From the NCBI GenBank assembly GCA_944739405.2, contig OX123199.2:5011898-5075897 (forward strand): a DNA stretch of 64,000 bases, in the 5' to 3' direction. Every line of letters begins with the position of its first letter. Position 1 is the first letter of the stretch. Shown piece after piece: positions 48,501-50,813 of this stretch. Source of the DNA: Euclidia mi (taxonomy: Eukaryota > Arthropoda > Insecta > Lepidoptera > Erebidae). Below the pieces are notes generated by a model. That model saw nothing but the letters and a program-made list of their open reading frames with translations, ran no database searches and was not told the DNA's origin. A program made the position numbers and the translations under genes.

Positions 48501-50805
48501 TTACTGACTGACTGACAGACACGCTACAGCCGAAACGATTGGGCGCAGGAAGCTGAAATTTGGCATGTATGTTCCTTGGGGACCGTAGGGGTGCACTAAG
48601 AAGGGATTTCCCGAAATTCCCACGGGGTCGGCCAAAACGGGTAAATTAAAAAAAATGCAGGCGTAGCTGCTGGCGTCCTCTAGTACTCAATAAAAAGTGC
48701 TAATATGGTATTGGAGACAATGTATCGTGTATCCAAGGCGAATTTAGGGCAAAAATGTTATTGAATGTGAATCTATGAGAGTGCTTTTTGATGTGCGCGA
48801 TGTATAACTACCTACTTAACACGGTTTATCTGCCTCTTATCACACAACAATAGACTATTAACTGCAACGTATTATCTAGGATTGTTTTAAAGTTGATTAA
48901 TTATACAGAATTGGCAATAAATAATTATAAGCATTTTTACGACAAATATATCATAATTATATCGCCCCTAGACCGAGTTATTAAATTATTAGGACATTTG
49001 ATTTCAGAAAAAATATTCACGAAACACGCTACAAAAAAAAACAAAATCGTTTTCTTAACAACAAAATAAACAAGTAATACTCACGTAGGATGTACCATAA
49101 CAAATGTTCCGCTCAATTGTCACTCACTTAGAAACACTGCGTATTAAAATCAATAAGTATAACACTGTATAATTTTGCGCGGTATTATGTGGATGGATAC
49201 AACTGTGAGGGAGGCTCCTCGGCTCTGAACTCTGGCAAACACCACGGCTACACCGCGGGGGCGAAAATCAATATCGCGACTAGGGTTGGCGAACACTTCC
49301 TACCGTAGATGATTCCGACAGTTTAAGCCGGTCTACACTTTGTAGTGACTAGACCGTACGTAGCGAACGGCAGCGTGCTTACGCCCTACTACGGCTCAAC
49401 TGGCAATGCGCGCAACTGAAACCGTAATCAGACTGCTGTAAACGGGAGAAATTCAGCCGCGACTAAAACGCGCGCATCTTTAGTAGGTACGTACTTGTCT
49501 TACATCAAATGTATGGTGGACCTTTCGCTTCGATGGAATACGATAGCTACATTTTTAAACAGTTTATTTATAATTTTTAATTATATTTTTCGACGCATTT
49601 TTTTTAAAATTCAACACATAATAACCATGATACTACGAATAAGAGAACAATTTTATGTCTAAACGCATCTGTAGACCGAAAGTCAAACTTATAAAAATAT
49701 TGTTCTACGATAGAGCAACACTCGGTTTTAACAAAATAAACAAAGTCATATTGATATTTAAACGAAACTAGGAATACTAGGTGTGACTGATGTACTTAGG
49801 ATTACTGTATACGGCGATTTCTTTTTGCCAATATACGGCAAGCATGCCTTGCTACAAAGTGACAAACCCAACAGTGTAAAAATAAAAATACCCTAATAAA
49901 GTCGCCACTCTGCACTGCTGTCTGCACTAAAAGCGTCGATGGAGAGCATTTAATTCTGGCTCCTTTTAGTCAAAGGTGTCGAATCTATAGGCTATAGCAA
50001 GATTGGAGAATAGAGCACGAGAATAGACTACACGATTGCGCTGGCTAGAGTAGTTGGTCGATTTGGCGAGGACACCAAACGTTCTGTCAAACTCGATGTG
50101 TCAAAGTTGTAGTAAGTAGTCCACTGAAAAGTTGCATTGGGGGTTGAATTTTTAGAGGGGATTTTATTTTTGATGTTAAAGGGGTGTCGCTTAAAGTTAA
50201 ATCCAAGTTTGTGGCGCCGCAATCTTATTCGATCCGAAAAAGCAGTAGTTTTTAGGATTTCTCTGGCAAATTTGTCTCACCGGAAATTACAGCTTTTTTA
50301 TTTCCTGATAAAATTGTTGACTTTTTAGGTGATAGGTACTGTAACTTTTAGTCGTTACTCAAGTGTATTTTTTAATAAAGACTTATATCTTTATTAATAA
50401 ATAATGATGAAATGTTTATTTGTACTTAATATAAAACACAACGATAGCAGCCTTTTATTAAATGCGTAATATTTAAGATAGCTTATTTTATAGTACGTTA
50501 ATAAAGTACTTAAATGTAGAATTTGGGTAACGCGAAAAATTAACTTGGTAACTAAATATTTAAAATTAACTTCTTATCAATAAATCGTACCTACCTTACT
50601 TTCTAATATTTCTATGGGTTATATATCACTTATATACCACGTACCTTTGTTTTGAGTAACCGATGTACGTGGTATATACCCCGCAGGAATATTAAAAAGT
50701 TATGTTAGTGACCAGGAAAGATAAAAAAAGACGTACCTTTTTATAAACTGACTGATAAGTTGATCCCATCTTAGGGACGGAAGACTTTAATGGAAATCGC
50801 TCCAT
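424..50805 (-). CDS. ClC-c: ClC-3/4/5-type H+/Cl- exchange transporter gene (ClC-c-like), 11 exons, C-terminus outside window
   Basis: Split gene on the minus strand. Exons in order: 50805-50737, 34154-33977, 29756-29727, 28164-28028, 26370-26167, 20063-19913, 10402-10244, 9881-9742, 5796-5614, 5019-4805, 632-424. Every junction has GT donor and AG acceptor and the phases agree throughout; the sum is 1675 nt, ending in phase 1. The product matches endosomal/lysosomal ClC-3/4/5 proteins along its length: YDDFHTIDW, AWSGW, DWMTDLK-like, FAPYACGSGIPE, GKEGP (gating glutamate), GAPIGGVLFSLEE (proton glutamate), INPFGN, AYPNPYTR and GLFIPS. Known for the family: dimeric 2Cl-/1H+ antiporters that support acidification and chloride loading of endosomes and lysosomes. 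About 240 further residues, including the CBS pair, are expected left of position 424. The intron between the first two coding exons is about 16.6 kb. Function is inferred from homology and is strong; transcript structure at the 5' end is less certain. Confidence 0.93.
633..1406. other. ClC intron 10, left part, unremarkable
   Basis: AT-rich intronic sequence; I see no gene, exon or clear element. Positions 1-40 resemble the 5' end of the small Helitrons seen elsewhere in the window (AAAGCTGAAGAGTTTG) but run off the edge. Confidence 0.4.
1780..2840. mobile_element. foldback element with ~260-bp inverted arms
   Basis: Left arm (about 1780-1968 plus 2210-2285) and right arm (about 2575-2838) are reverse complements, both containing for example CAAGTTTC...TATGACATACAAG and GCCCAAGCG blocks. 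The left arm is split by the SINE at 1969-2201. The GC-rich centre (2500-2590) is unique. It carries no transposase. Confidence 0.7.
1969..2201 (+). mobile_element. SINE, with 8-bp target duplication
   Basis: Flanked by AGTACTTT at 1961-1968 and 2202-2209. Ends in ...AGGCCTAGTCCAGCAGTGG...GCTGATGATG. The same family occurs reversed at 39742-39984 and degraded near 56110-56300. No tRNA A/B boxes are obvious in the head, unlike the SINE at 7217. Confidence 0.8.
2865..4100 (-). pseudogene. PIF/Harbinger transposase N-terminal remnant, interrupted
   Basis: Minus-strand frame from about 4090 reads MSSDSSDEDNFLLYLYY, then KSKRRLWVHPYIEKK, the usual beginning of HARBI1-like nucleases (WVHP). It is broken at 3974 by the 975-bp TA-flanked insertion. 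Beyond that insertion a minus-strand frame near 2960 reads FYRMSIESYYYLNLYL, matching the family's FxRMSxESFxxL block, in a shifted frame. No catalytic DDE part is left. Family call rests on these two blocks and on the element's ends. Confidence 0.65.
2998..3972. mobile_element. 975-bp TA-flanked inverted-repeat element
   Basis: Ends GGGAACTAGGGGTATGATGG at the left and the reverse complement of GGGAACTAGGGGCATGATGG at the right, flanked by TA (2996-2997, 3973-3974). Internal copies of GGGGYAAGATGGGG-like motifs (3190-3240, 3570-3610, 3940) repeat the end sequence. No transposase; likely a non-autonomous Tc1/mariner-type element, family uncertain. Confidence 0.7.
4805..5019 (-). CDS. ClC-c: ClC exon 10
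   Basis: Acceptor TTGTAG, donor GTAAGT. Starts in phase 0 with GCIATIFIKANIYWCRYRK and continues through LGQYPVTEVLGVTLVTAIIAYP, NPYTRMNTSELIYLLFNQCG and SNSDPLC. This is the loop and helix region following the proton glutamate; the AYPNPYTR...TSELI signature is specific to the ClC-3/4/5 branch. Ends TG, completed by exon 11. Confidence 0.93.
5229..5530. repeat. direct repeat pair in ClC intron 9
   Basis: GTGCTTTTACCCACTTAATT followed by CATCCCTCAAA occurs at about 5233-5263 and again at 5480-5510, about 250 bp apart, each followed by CTTTTCCCAA-type sequence. A partial local duplication; no other content seen between exons 9 and 10. Confidence 0.75.
5614..5796 (-). CDS. ClC-c: ClC exon 9
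   Basis: 183 nt, 61 codons, phase 0 at both ends. Encodes VSYYFPLKTLWRSFFCALIA, then FILRSINPFGNEHSVLFFVE and FELIPFVGLGIIG. Acceptor TTCCCCAG, donor GTAAGT. A 63-bp tandem repeat begins about 12 nt upstream of its acceptor (see the repeat at 5808-6062). Confidence 0.93.
5808..6062. repeat. 63-bp tandem repeat, about four copies, beside ClC exon 9
   Basis: The block 'AAGAGGTTTTAATATTTTG' starts at 5808, 5871, 5934 and 5997 (period exactly 63) and again at 6057 (period 60). Each unit on the minus strand carries TTGCCGCAG/GTGTC, which resembles a 3' splice site. The array lies in the intron directly upstream of the exon 9 acceptor. Confidence 0.9.
6350..6551 (+). mobile_element. degraded small Helitron 3' part
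   Basis: Contains AAAGCTGAAGAGTTTGTTAG, GAACGCGCTAAT and ends GCGGGCTCAACTAG followed by T, the CTAG|T end shared by the other small Helitrons here. The 5' TC end is not clear. The rest of the intron up to 7200 holds nothing recognisable. Confidence 0.45.
7217..7533 (+). mobile_element. tRNA-derived SINE with 14-bp target duplication
   Basis: Flanked by ACCAGTAAAATATT (7203-7216 and 7534-7547). The head has RNA polymerase III boxes: A box around GATAGCCTAGTGG and B box GGGTTCGAATCC. The tail carries CCCGTGTCCAGCAGTGGGAC and GCTGATGACGATG. Related copies: 32405-32530 (3' part), 54905-55185 (reversed). Confidence 0.88.
7909..8219 (+). mobile_element. small non-autonomous Helitron
   Basis: Begins TCTATACTCTATGCCCGAAT after an A, ends GGCTAAAGCTAG before a T. 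Helitrons insert between A and T with TC...CTRR ends and no target duplication. No Rep or helicase sequence inside. Confidence 0.6.
8220..9741. other. ClC intron 8, mostly unremarkable
   Basis: A degraded SINE tail lies near 8720-8800 (CTCCGGGCACC...GATAACGCTAGG), and a tRNA-like reversed B-box region around 9300-9370. Otherwise no exon, gene or clear element. Confidence 0.4.
9742..9881 (-). CDS. ClC-c: ClC exon 8 (proton glutamate)
   Basis: 140 nt; acceptor TCCACAG, donor GTCAGT (less canonical but frame-correct). Encodes GNILSYLFPKYGRNEAKKRE, then LSAAAAAGVSVAFGAPIGG and VLFSLEE. The last codon is the second Glu of LEE, the position of the proton glutamate (E203 of E. coli ClC-ec1, E268 of human ClC-5). 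The exon boundary falls right after this residue; exon 9 resumes with VSYYF. Confidence 0.93.
10244..10402 (-). CDS. ClC-c: ClC exon 7 (gating glutamate GKEGP)
   Basis: 159 nt; acceptor ACTTTCAG, donor GTAAGT. Encodes (G)IPEIKTILSGFIIRGYLGK, WTLIIKVVGLILSVSSGLSL and GKEGPMVHIASCLG. GKEGP holds the external gating glutamate, typical of coupled exchangers together with the LEE glutamate. The first base of the Gly in GSGIPE comes from exon 6. Confidence 0.94.
10403..13163. other. ClC intron 6, right of exon 7
   Basis: No exons found. A SINE 3' tail (ATCTCGGGCTCCTAGGCG...GCCTGATGATGATG) lies at about 11765-11825. The rest is AT-rich and featureless apart from the microsatellite at 12411-12550. 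Confidence 0.4.
12411..12550. repeat. compound microsatellite (GTGA)n then (GT)n
   Basis: About 90 bp of GTGA units with one GTCA variant near 12464, running directly into about 50 bp of GT. Intronic. Confidence 0.98.
13845..14100 (+). mobile_element. tRNA-derived SINE inside the TTAA element
   Basis: Head with A box TTGGCGCAGCGGGAG and B box GGTCGCAGGTTCGATTCCC, unlike the 7217 family. The body repeats ATGT/TATA motifs and ends GTGATGAGTGTATGTGGTAG. Absent at the matching point of the reversed copy near 41800, which supports insertion. Confidence 0.75.
14131..14532 (+). mobile_element. second SINE inside the TTAA element
   Basis: Head CAACGATAGCCTAGTGG with B box GGTTTCGAATCC (7217-type head) but a different tail: CGCTTGCCCCGTGCCTCGAA ... 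CCTCGGGCTCCAAGACG ... GGGCGATGATGATGATG. Possible duplication TGTTTAA at both sides. Related tails at 26615-26710 and 11765-11825. Confidence 0.7.
16374..17666 (+). mobile_element. mariner-like element, 1293 bp
   Basis: Inverted repeats CGAGGGTCAAACTGAAAG ... CTTTCAGTTTGACCCTCG (27 bp or more), flanked by TA (16372-16373 and 17667-17668). Removing the element and one TA restores the surrounding ~310-bp repeat, so the insertion is clean and younger than the array. Confidence 0.95.
16549..17601 (+). pseudogene. mariner transposase, one internal stop
   Basis: Reading from ATG 16549 (MNLTRENFRAMIFYDFRCHL, the usual mariner start) gives about 350 codons to TAA at 17599. A single in-frame TAA at 17470-17472 falls after FMNAE, near residue 308. 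Order: paired helix-turn-helix DNA-binding half (HLSQQESYDRL, SRATVYNWFNEFKRG, TYQQIRTSLGIG), linker WIPHNLT, then catalytic GDESWIY, HHDNASSH and YSPDLAPCDFYLFPK. 34 residues separate the second and third Asp, i.e. DD34D. The stop lies after all three catalytic Asp residues; the tail continues AVAAYRDAIEE...WFHRMQRCID. Normal length is 345-350 aa. A frame extends upstream to 16444, but the family start is at 16549. Probably inactive because of truncation, though very recent. Confidence 0.95.
19036..19912. other. ClC intron 6, left of exon 6
   Basis: A repeat fragment with AACATAACTTCACGCC...CCTGAAGGGGTA at 19440-19480 belongs to the family at 29270, 47200 and 47600. Otherwise nothing recognised. 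Confidence 0.4.
19913..20063 (-). CDS. ClC-c: ClC exon 6 (first half of GSGIP filter)
   Basis: 151 nt; acceptor TGTGCAG, donor GTAAGA. Encodes WLTWPQVLGGKREGPGAYII, SYLFYIVWALVFAALSASLV and RMFAPYACGSG. ACGSG begins the chloride selectivity motif GSGIPE, with the central Ser as chloride ligand; the final G base is completed by exon 7. Confidence 0.93.
20424..22753 (+). mobile_element. Helitron carrying a large satellite array
   Basis: Starts TCTATACTAATATAATAAAG after A (20423) and ends CTGGGTCAGCTAG before T (22754), matching Helitron end rules and the ends of smaller copies in this window. Contains a (GTTT)n stretch at 20451-20487, about 380 bp of element sequence, then the tandem array. 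No Rep/helicase sequence. Confidence 0.7.
20895..22590. repeat. ~118-bp satellite array, 14 units, rich in AAGATGGCGG
   Basis: The landmark ATCTATTTCGTG recurs at 21003, 21123, 21242, 21360, 21479, 21596, 21695, 21813, 21931, 22050, 22167, 22265, 22382 and 22481 (one copy with a T for C). Spacing is 117-120 bp, or 98-99 where one of two ~20-bp sub-blocks (ATCAAAGATGGCGGATGGGA) is missing. Most units hold two AAGATGGCGGA motifs. Parts stay open for up to 116 codons because period and composition permit it; no gene is implied. Confidence 0.95.
22754..23124. other. spacer with SINE tail
   Basis: GGATGCGGCAGGCTGAGGAC...GTCAACAGTGGACTTCGG...GCTGATGGAG at 22970-23048 is a SINE/LINE-type 3' tail (a related fragment lies at 18275-18300). 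Nothing else seen. Confidence 0.5.
23125..25325 (-). mobile_element. 5'-truncated LINE, Jockey/CR1-like
   Basis: Minus-strand element whose 3' end reads AATAAATGATTTTGAG followed by TTTGAG repeats (23130-23160), a short-repeat tail usual for CR1/Jockey-group LINEs. It contains the reverse transcriptase ORF at 23763-25319 and starts abruptly at about 25325, directly against the next LINE fragment. Endonuclease part absent. Confidence 0.8.
23763..25319 (-). CDS. LINE reverse transcriptase (partial ORF2)
   Basis: 518 codons open, ATG-to-stop by chance start within the ORF. Reverse transcriptase blocks in order: SRIIPLFKSGSKTDPSNYRP and ISILPAFSKIFEK (about residues 66-95), GFTKGHSTTDAG, FCDLSKAFDCV (first Asp), GVPQGSILGPFLFLVYINDL (about 210-230), LFADDTSLIF (catalytic Asp pair, about 241), then the thumb and a C-terminal region with NAKKTK and FLGITLD. 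Acts in target-primed reverse transcription. The N-terminal endonuclease is missing because of 5' truncation, so the copy cannot move on its own. No internal stop, which suggests a fairly young insertion. Lies in a ClC intron in the same orientation as the gene. Confidence 0.92.
   Translation of the reverse strand: MCVCVMPVSPNIISTFQSLESKNTGDLWGISVKVLKSIIDVVAPYLSNLFNKCIESGVFPDLMKHSRIIPLFKSGSKTDPSNYRPISILPAFSKIFEKIILKQLLRHFNLNSLLHSEQYGFTKGHSTTDAGVALLKHIFSAWENAQNAIGVFCDLSKAFDCVCHETLLCKLRHYGVQTKALEVIKSYLSDRIQCVEINGSKSSGLPVDLGVPQGSILGPFLFLVYINDLPFYLKNICDVVLFADDTSLIFKVDRNKEHFNEINSALIQVTKWFNVNNLVLNAKKTKCIKFALPNVRNLGPSIALNDDVLETSESTLFLGITLDSKLQWGAHVTYLSGKLSSAAYAIKKVRRLTDVDTARLVYFSYFHSVMSYGILLWGRAADIENIFILQKRAVRAIYQLKTRVSLKEKFKTIGILTVASQYIYASVMHVRLHINSYKMNSDIHNINTRNRHKLCVPYFRLHKTHSSFIGLSIRIYNKIPSNILDLPLRSFQTIVKNNLLLKAYYSLNEYFDDKYAWK
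25335..26155 (-). pseudogene. LINE reverse transcriptase C-terminal fragment (RTE-like), degraded
   Basis: Minus-strand reading from about 26152: ITLFATSTQHMEQLLGKIER, then INRNKTKMMIVNRMN, a stop and frameshift near 26000, then the open stretch 25986-25564 with QSYIYLGALITNN, EEVKRRMTISKSAMDKLRKI, RLVRTLVFPIFLYAAETWTL, EMWCWRRMLGVSWTE and ILTFFGHICRR. These are the thumb/C-terminal blocks of the endonuclease-reverse transcriptases widespread in Lepidoptera. The catalytic FADD box and endonuclease are missing. It lies between ClC exon 5 (donor about 15 nt away) and the other LINE. Confidence 0.85.
26167..26370 (-). CDS. ClC-c: ClC exon 5 (first membrane helix)
   Basis: 204 nt, 68 codons, phase 0 at both ends. 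Encodes GAHDAWSGWVCVLLVGVCTG, MVAGVIDIGASWMTDLKFGI and CPQAFWLNREQCCW...NCSQ. AWSGW, IDIGASWMTDLK and NREQCCW match helix B and the luminal loop of ClC-3/4/5. Acceptor TGGTGCAG, donor GTAACT. LINE-derived coding sequence becomes readable about 15 nt beyond the donor. Confidence 0.93.
26380..28027. other. ClC intron 4
   Basis: SINE tails at 26550-26600 (AGAGGCCTATATCCAGCAGT...GCTGATGACG) and 26618-26712 (CGCCTGCCCCGAGCATCGAA). A tRNA-like reversed SINE head may lie near 27030-27090. No coding exon seen. Confidence 0.4.
28028..28164 (-). CDS. ClC-c: ClC exon 4 (conserved cytosolic N-terminus)
   Basis: 137 nt; acceptor TTGTAG, donor GTATTT. Encodes (G)DDEIPGIGQYDDFHTIDWQ, RDIARDRMRHRYIVKKRQDS and IWDLIK. 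IPGIGxYDDFHTIDW is the hallmark that begins the conserved part of ClC-3/4/5. It needs one base from the preceding exon. Confidence 0.93.
28340..28850. repeat. GC-rich inverted repeats between ClC exons 4 and 3
   Basis: GCCGCGCTTTCAGGACTACGC (28360-28380) pairs with its complement at 28474-28495 around a GC-rich centre. ACGCTCCGTCTTGCCTGCG (28389-28407) pairs with CGCAGGCAAGACGGAGCGT at 28815-28833. This is a MITE-like block in AT-rich intron; no target duplication identified. The following stretch to 29726 shows only a repeat fragment at 29250-29335. Confidence 0.65.
29727..29756 (-). CDS. ClC-c: ClC microexon 3 (30 nt; possible 34-nt form)
   Basis: Acceptor TTGTTACAG, donor AAG|GTGGGT. With phase 1 from exon 2 it reads (T)GG-DTIIFSGMQ-G and continues into DDEIPGIG. 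Four bases downstream lies a second donor (GTGG|GTATCA). Using it gives a 34-nt exon that reads GIRLYSPECKVG from phase 0 and rejoins exon 4 in frame. The 30-nt length allows inclusion or skipping without frame change. No family homology is recognisable in ten residues, so support comes only from splice sites and phase. Confidence 0.55.
30980..31045 (-). CDS. ClC-c: candidate alternative first coding exon of ClC with an acidic dileucine motif
   Basis: Open frame starting at an ATG with A at -3 (CAAAATGA), a second ATG two codons on, ending at a perfect donor GAA|GTAAGT. It reads MTMEPTELEQEDLLAPLVH and EAE. EQEDLL fits the [DE]xxxL[LI] clathrin-adaptor sorting signal; vertebrate ClC-3 carries similar acidic LL clusters at its N-terminus. 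The exon ends in phase 0, which does not fit exon 4 or the 30-nt microexon but does fit the 34-nt form of the microexon. An alternative promoter upstream is implied but not identified. Confidence 0.5.
31270..31471 (+). mobile_element. small Helitron, 202 bp
   Basis: TCTCTACCTACTAATATTAT at the 5' end after A; ends CCGCGCTCAGCTAG before T. It lies about 225 bp upstream of the proximal ClC start codon, so it could sit in or near that exon's promoter. Confidence 0.65.
31472..33360. other. ClC intron 2, mostly empty
   Basis: Truncated SINE of the 7217 family at 32405-32530 (GACATGTGAAGTCTGCCAAC...GGGCTGATGATG). No exon or other element recognised. Confidence 0.45.
33367..33432. repeat. adjacent perfect palindromes
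   Basis: GCCGTCTCATGAGACGGC (33367-33384) is a perfect 18-bp palindrome. Directly after it, 33385-33407 and 33410-33432 form a perfect 23-bp inverted repeat with a 2-nt loop. Confidence 0.97.
33669..33899. mobile_element. 231-bp foldback/MITE next to ClC exon 2
   Basis: Arms of about 65-75 bp: GGGAGCTAACATTGTCAAAA...TATGCCTA... at the left and the reverse complement at the right (TTTTGACAATGTTAGCTCCC). It ends 78 nt downstream (in gene direction) of the exon 2 donor. No coding content. Confidence 0.85.
33977..34154 (-). CDS. ClC-c: ClC exon 2 (variable N-terminus)
   Basis: 178 nt; acceptor TTGCCCTTAG, donor GTAAGT, phase 0 in and phase 1 out, matching exon 1 and microexon 3. Encodes GTNATNGRGLHSPPEEDLVD, ITAGLQQAGGAASATTTPTN and HGTFQLYEHSQRNSSASAN. 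Low-complexity, probably disordered cytosolic sequence; no membrane segment. The same frame has a stop just upstream of the acceptor, so it must be entered by splicing. Confidence 0.75.
34155..37506. other. ClC intron 1, no gene seen
   Basis: A hairpin at 34742-34814 (ATCTCAGTGCCATTATCATT and its complement around a short loop) and small palindromic ATGCAT/ATTCAT motifs at 36010-36070. Otherwise AT-rich sequence without recognisable exons. Confidence 0.45.
38424..39252 (+). pseudogene. Helitron Rep/Hel linker region, frameshifted
   Basis: Frame 1 from 38424: SEAVWRILVFSIHEKHPTLM, LENGQRIYFDPNSVAEHLEN, TLLAFFRLCKIDQFGRSLTY. A frameshift near 38720 leads into RVYTVHTNNIECYFLRLLLH, FAFLRTFDGLEYPTYRTAYF and FWEKYRHHLSEDFLRALRRV, stop at 39250. 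These blocks lie between the Rep nuclease and the Pif1-like helicase in Helitron proteins. No intact ORF remains. Confidence 0.88.
39315..40760 (+). pseudogene. Helitron Pif1-like helicase domain, broken by SINE and stops
   Basis: FFLDAPGRTGKTFVTTGILA (Walker A with Gly-to-Arg), AVASPAITATLLTGGKTAHT, then LIVWDERTMANRKAVQAMDR (Walker B, Cys-to-Arg in DECTM) and LMGG, followed by a stop at 39681. After the SINE at 39742-39984 the match resumes (NMRAQLG, LGEDTLPEERGGQV), then 40251-40535: TPKNDQAIAINECILSEIER, HYPVEFLNSQSASELPAHNI and KLKVGVPIMLLRNL, then ILTGCGVGEAVFIPRIPL in fragments and YVACSRV-like sequence near 40690. Several frame breaks; not functional. Confidence 0.88.
39742..39984 (-). 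mobile_element. SINE inside the Helitron helicase
   Basis: Reverse-oriented copy of the SINE at 1969-2201, flanked by AGGTGAGT at 39734-39741 and 39985-39992. Starts on the plus strand with a CATCATCATCATC run. Confidence 0.88.
40978..41170 (-). mobile_element. tRNA-derived SINE at the Helitron 3' end
   Basis: On the minus strand the head reads GGCGGCGATAGCCCAGTGG (A box) and GGGTTCGATCCCCAGC (B box), with the tail towards 40978 (ATGGCTATAGGCTCGCCCCG). It lies about 55 bp from the CTAG end of the Helitron. Confidence 0.75.
41440..41965 (-). mobile_element. reversed partial copy of the TTAA element
   Basis: Matches 13680-14930 in reverse complement without its SINEs: ATACGACCCGGTCATGG..., AACATACGAAGAACTGATAT, GCCTCCGTACCATAGGCAGT. 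Terminal TTAA ends are missing. Followed at 42050-42160 by a SINE tail (AGGCCTATGTCCAGCAGTGG). Confidence 0.7.
42166..44719. other. ClC intron 1, sparse
   Basis: A perfect 14-bp-arm hairpin ACACAGACCACCTA/TAGGTGGTCTGTGT at 43119-43151. An exon-like open stretch at 43438-43678 is described under findings. No confident gene. Confidence 0.4.
44720..44926 (-). mobile_element. small Helitron, same family as 48478
   Basis: On the minus strand starts TCTTAATATATAAAATCCTT and ends CGCTGGCGTCTTCTAG before T; contains GTTACTGACTGACTGACAG and GGGAATTTCGGGAAATCCC-like sequence. Confidence 0.75.
45231..45470. mobile_element. hAT-type MITE, 240 bp
   Basis: Ends CAGTGGCGTAGG ... AGCTACGCCACTG with perfect 8-bp target duplication ATCCTTAC (45223-45230, 45471-45478). 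CAGTGGCGTA ends plus an 8-bp duplication are characteristic of hAT elements. No transposase. Confidence 0.92.
45479..47150. other. no recognisable gene
   Basis: AT-rich intron. A 156-codon minus-strand open frame (47200-46730) has no motif I recognise and an unconvincing composition; I do not call it a gene. Confidence 0.35.
47185..47710. repeat. two copies of a lepidopteran interspersed repeat
   Basis: ACTCACGCCTGTTTCACCGA AGGGGTAGGCAGAGG...CCCACGTAATAGGTGGCGAGCC (47210-47300, after an (ACAT)n run at 47189-47208) and a second copy CTCACGCCTGTATCCCCGAA...GTAATAGGGGGCGAGCC at 47605-47697. Fragments also at 19440 and 29270 (reversed). Confidence 0.75.
48478..48683 (+). mobile_element. small Helitron, 206 bp
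   Basis: Starts TCTTAATATATAAAATCCTT after A, ends GCTGGCGTCCTCTAG before T. Sister of the reversed copy at 44720-44926. Confidence 0.8.
49086..49480 (-). promoter_or_regulatory. possible minus-strand promoter / untranslated exon
   Basis: A GC-richer patch (49190-49480, many CpGs) in AT-rich surroundings, followed on the minus strand by a good donor CCTAC|GTGAGT at 49085. It could be an alternative 5' untranslated exon of the ClC gene. Speculative: no clear TATA-initiator pair at standard spacing and no coding constraint. Confidence 0.2.
50737..50805 (-). CDS. ClC-c: ClC exon 1 coding part (distal start)
   Basis: Encodes MERFPLKSSVPKMGSTYQSV and YKK up to donor AAG|GTACGT, phase 0, matching exon 2. 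An acceptor (TTGCAG) lies at 50814, so the exon is 50737-50813 and is preceded by at least one untranslated exon further right. YQSV fits a tyrosine-based YxxPhi sorting motif. An ATG at 50813 is out of frame and short, so 50805 is the likely start. Confidence 0.68.
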
Positions 50806-50813
50806 CGCCACAT

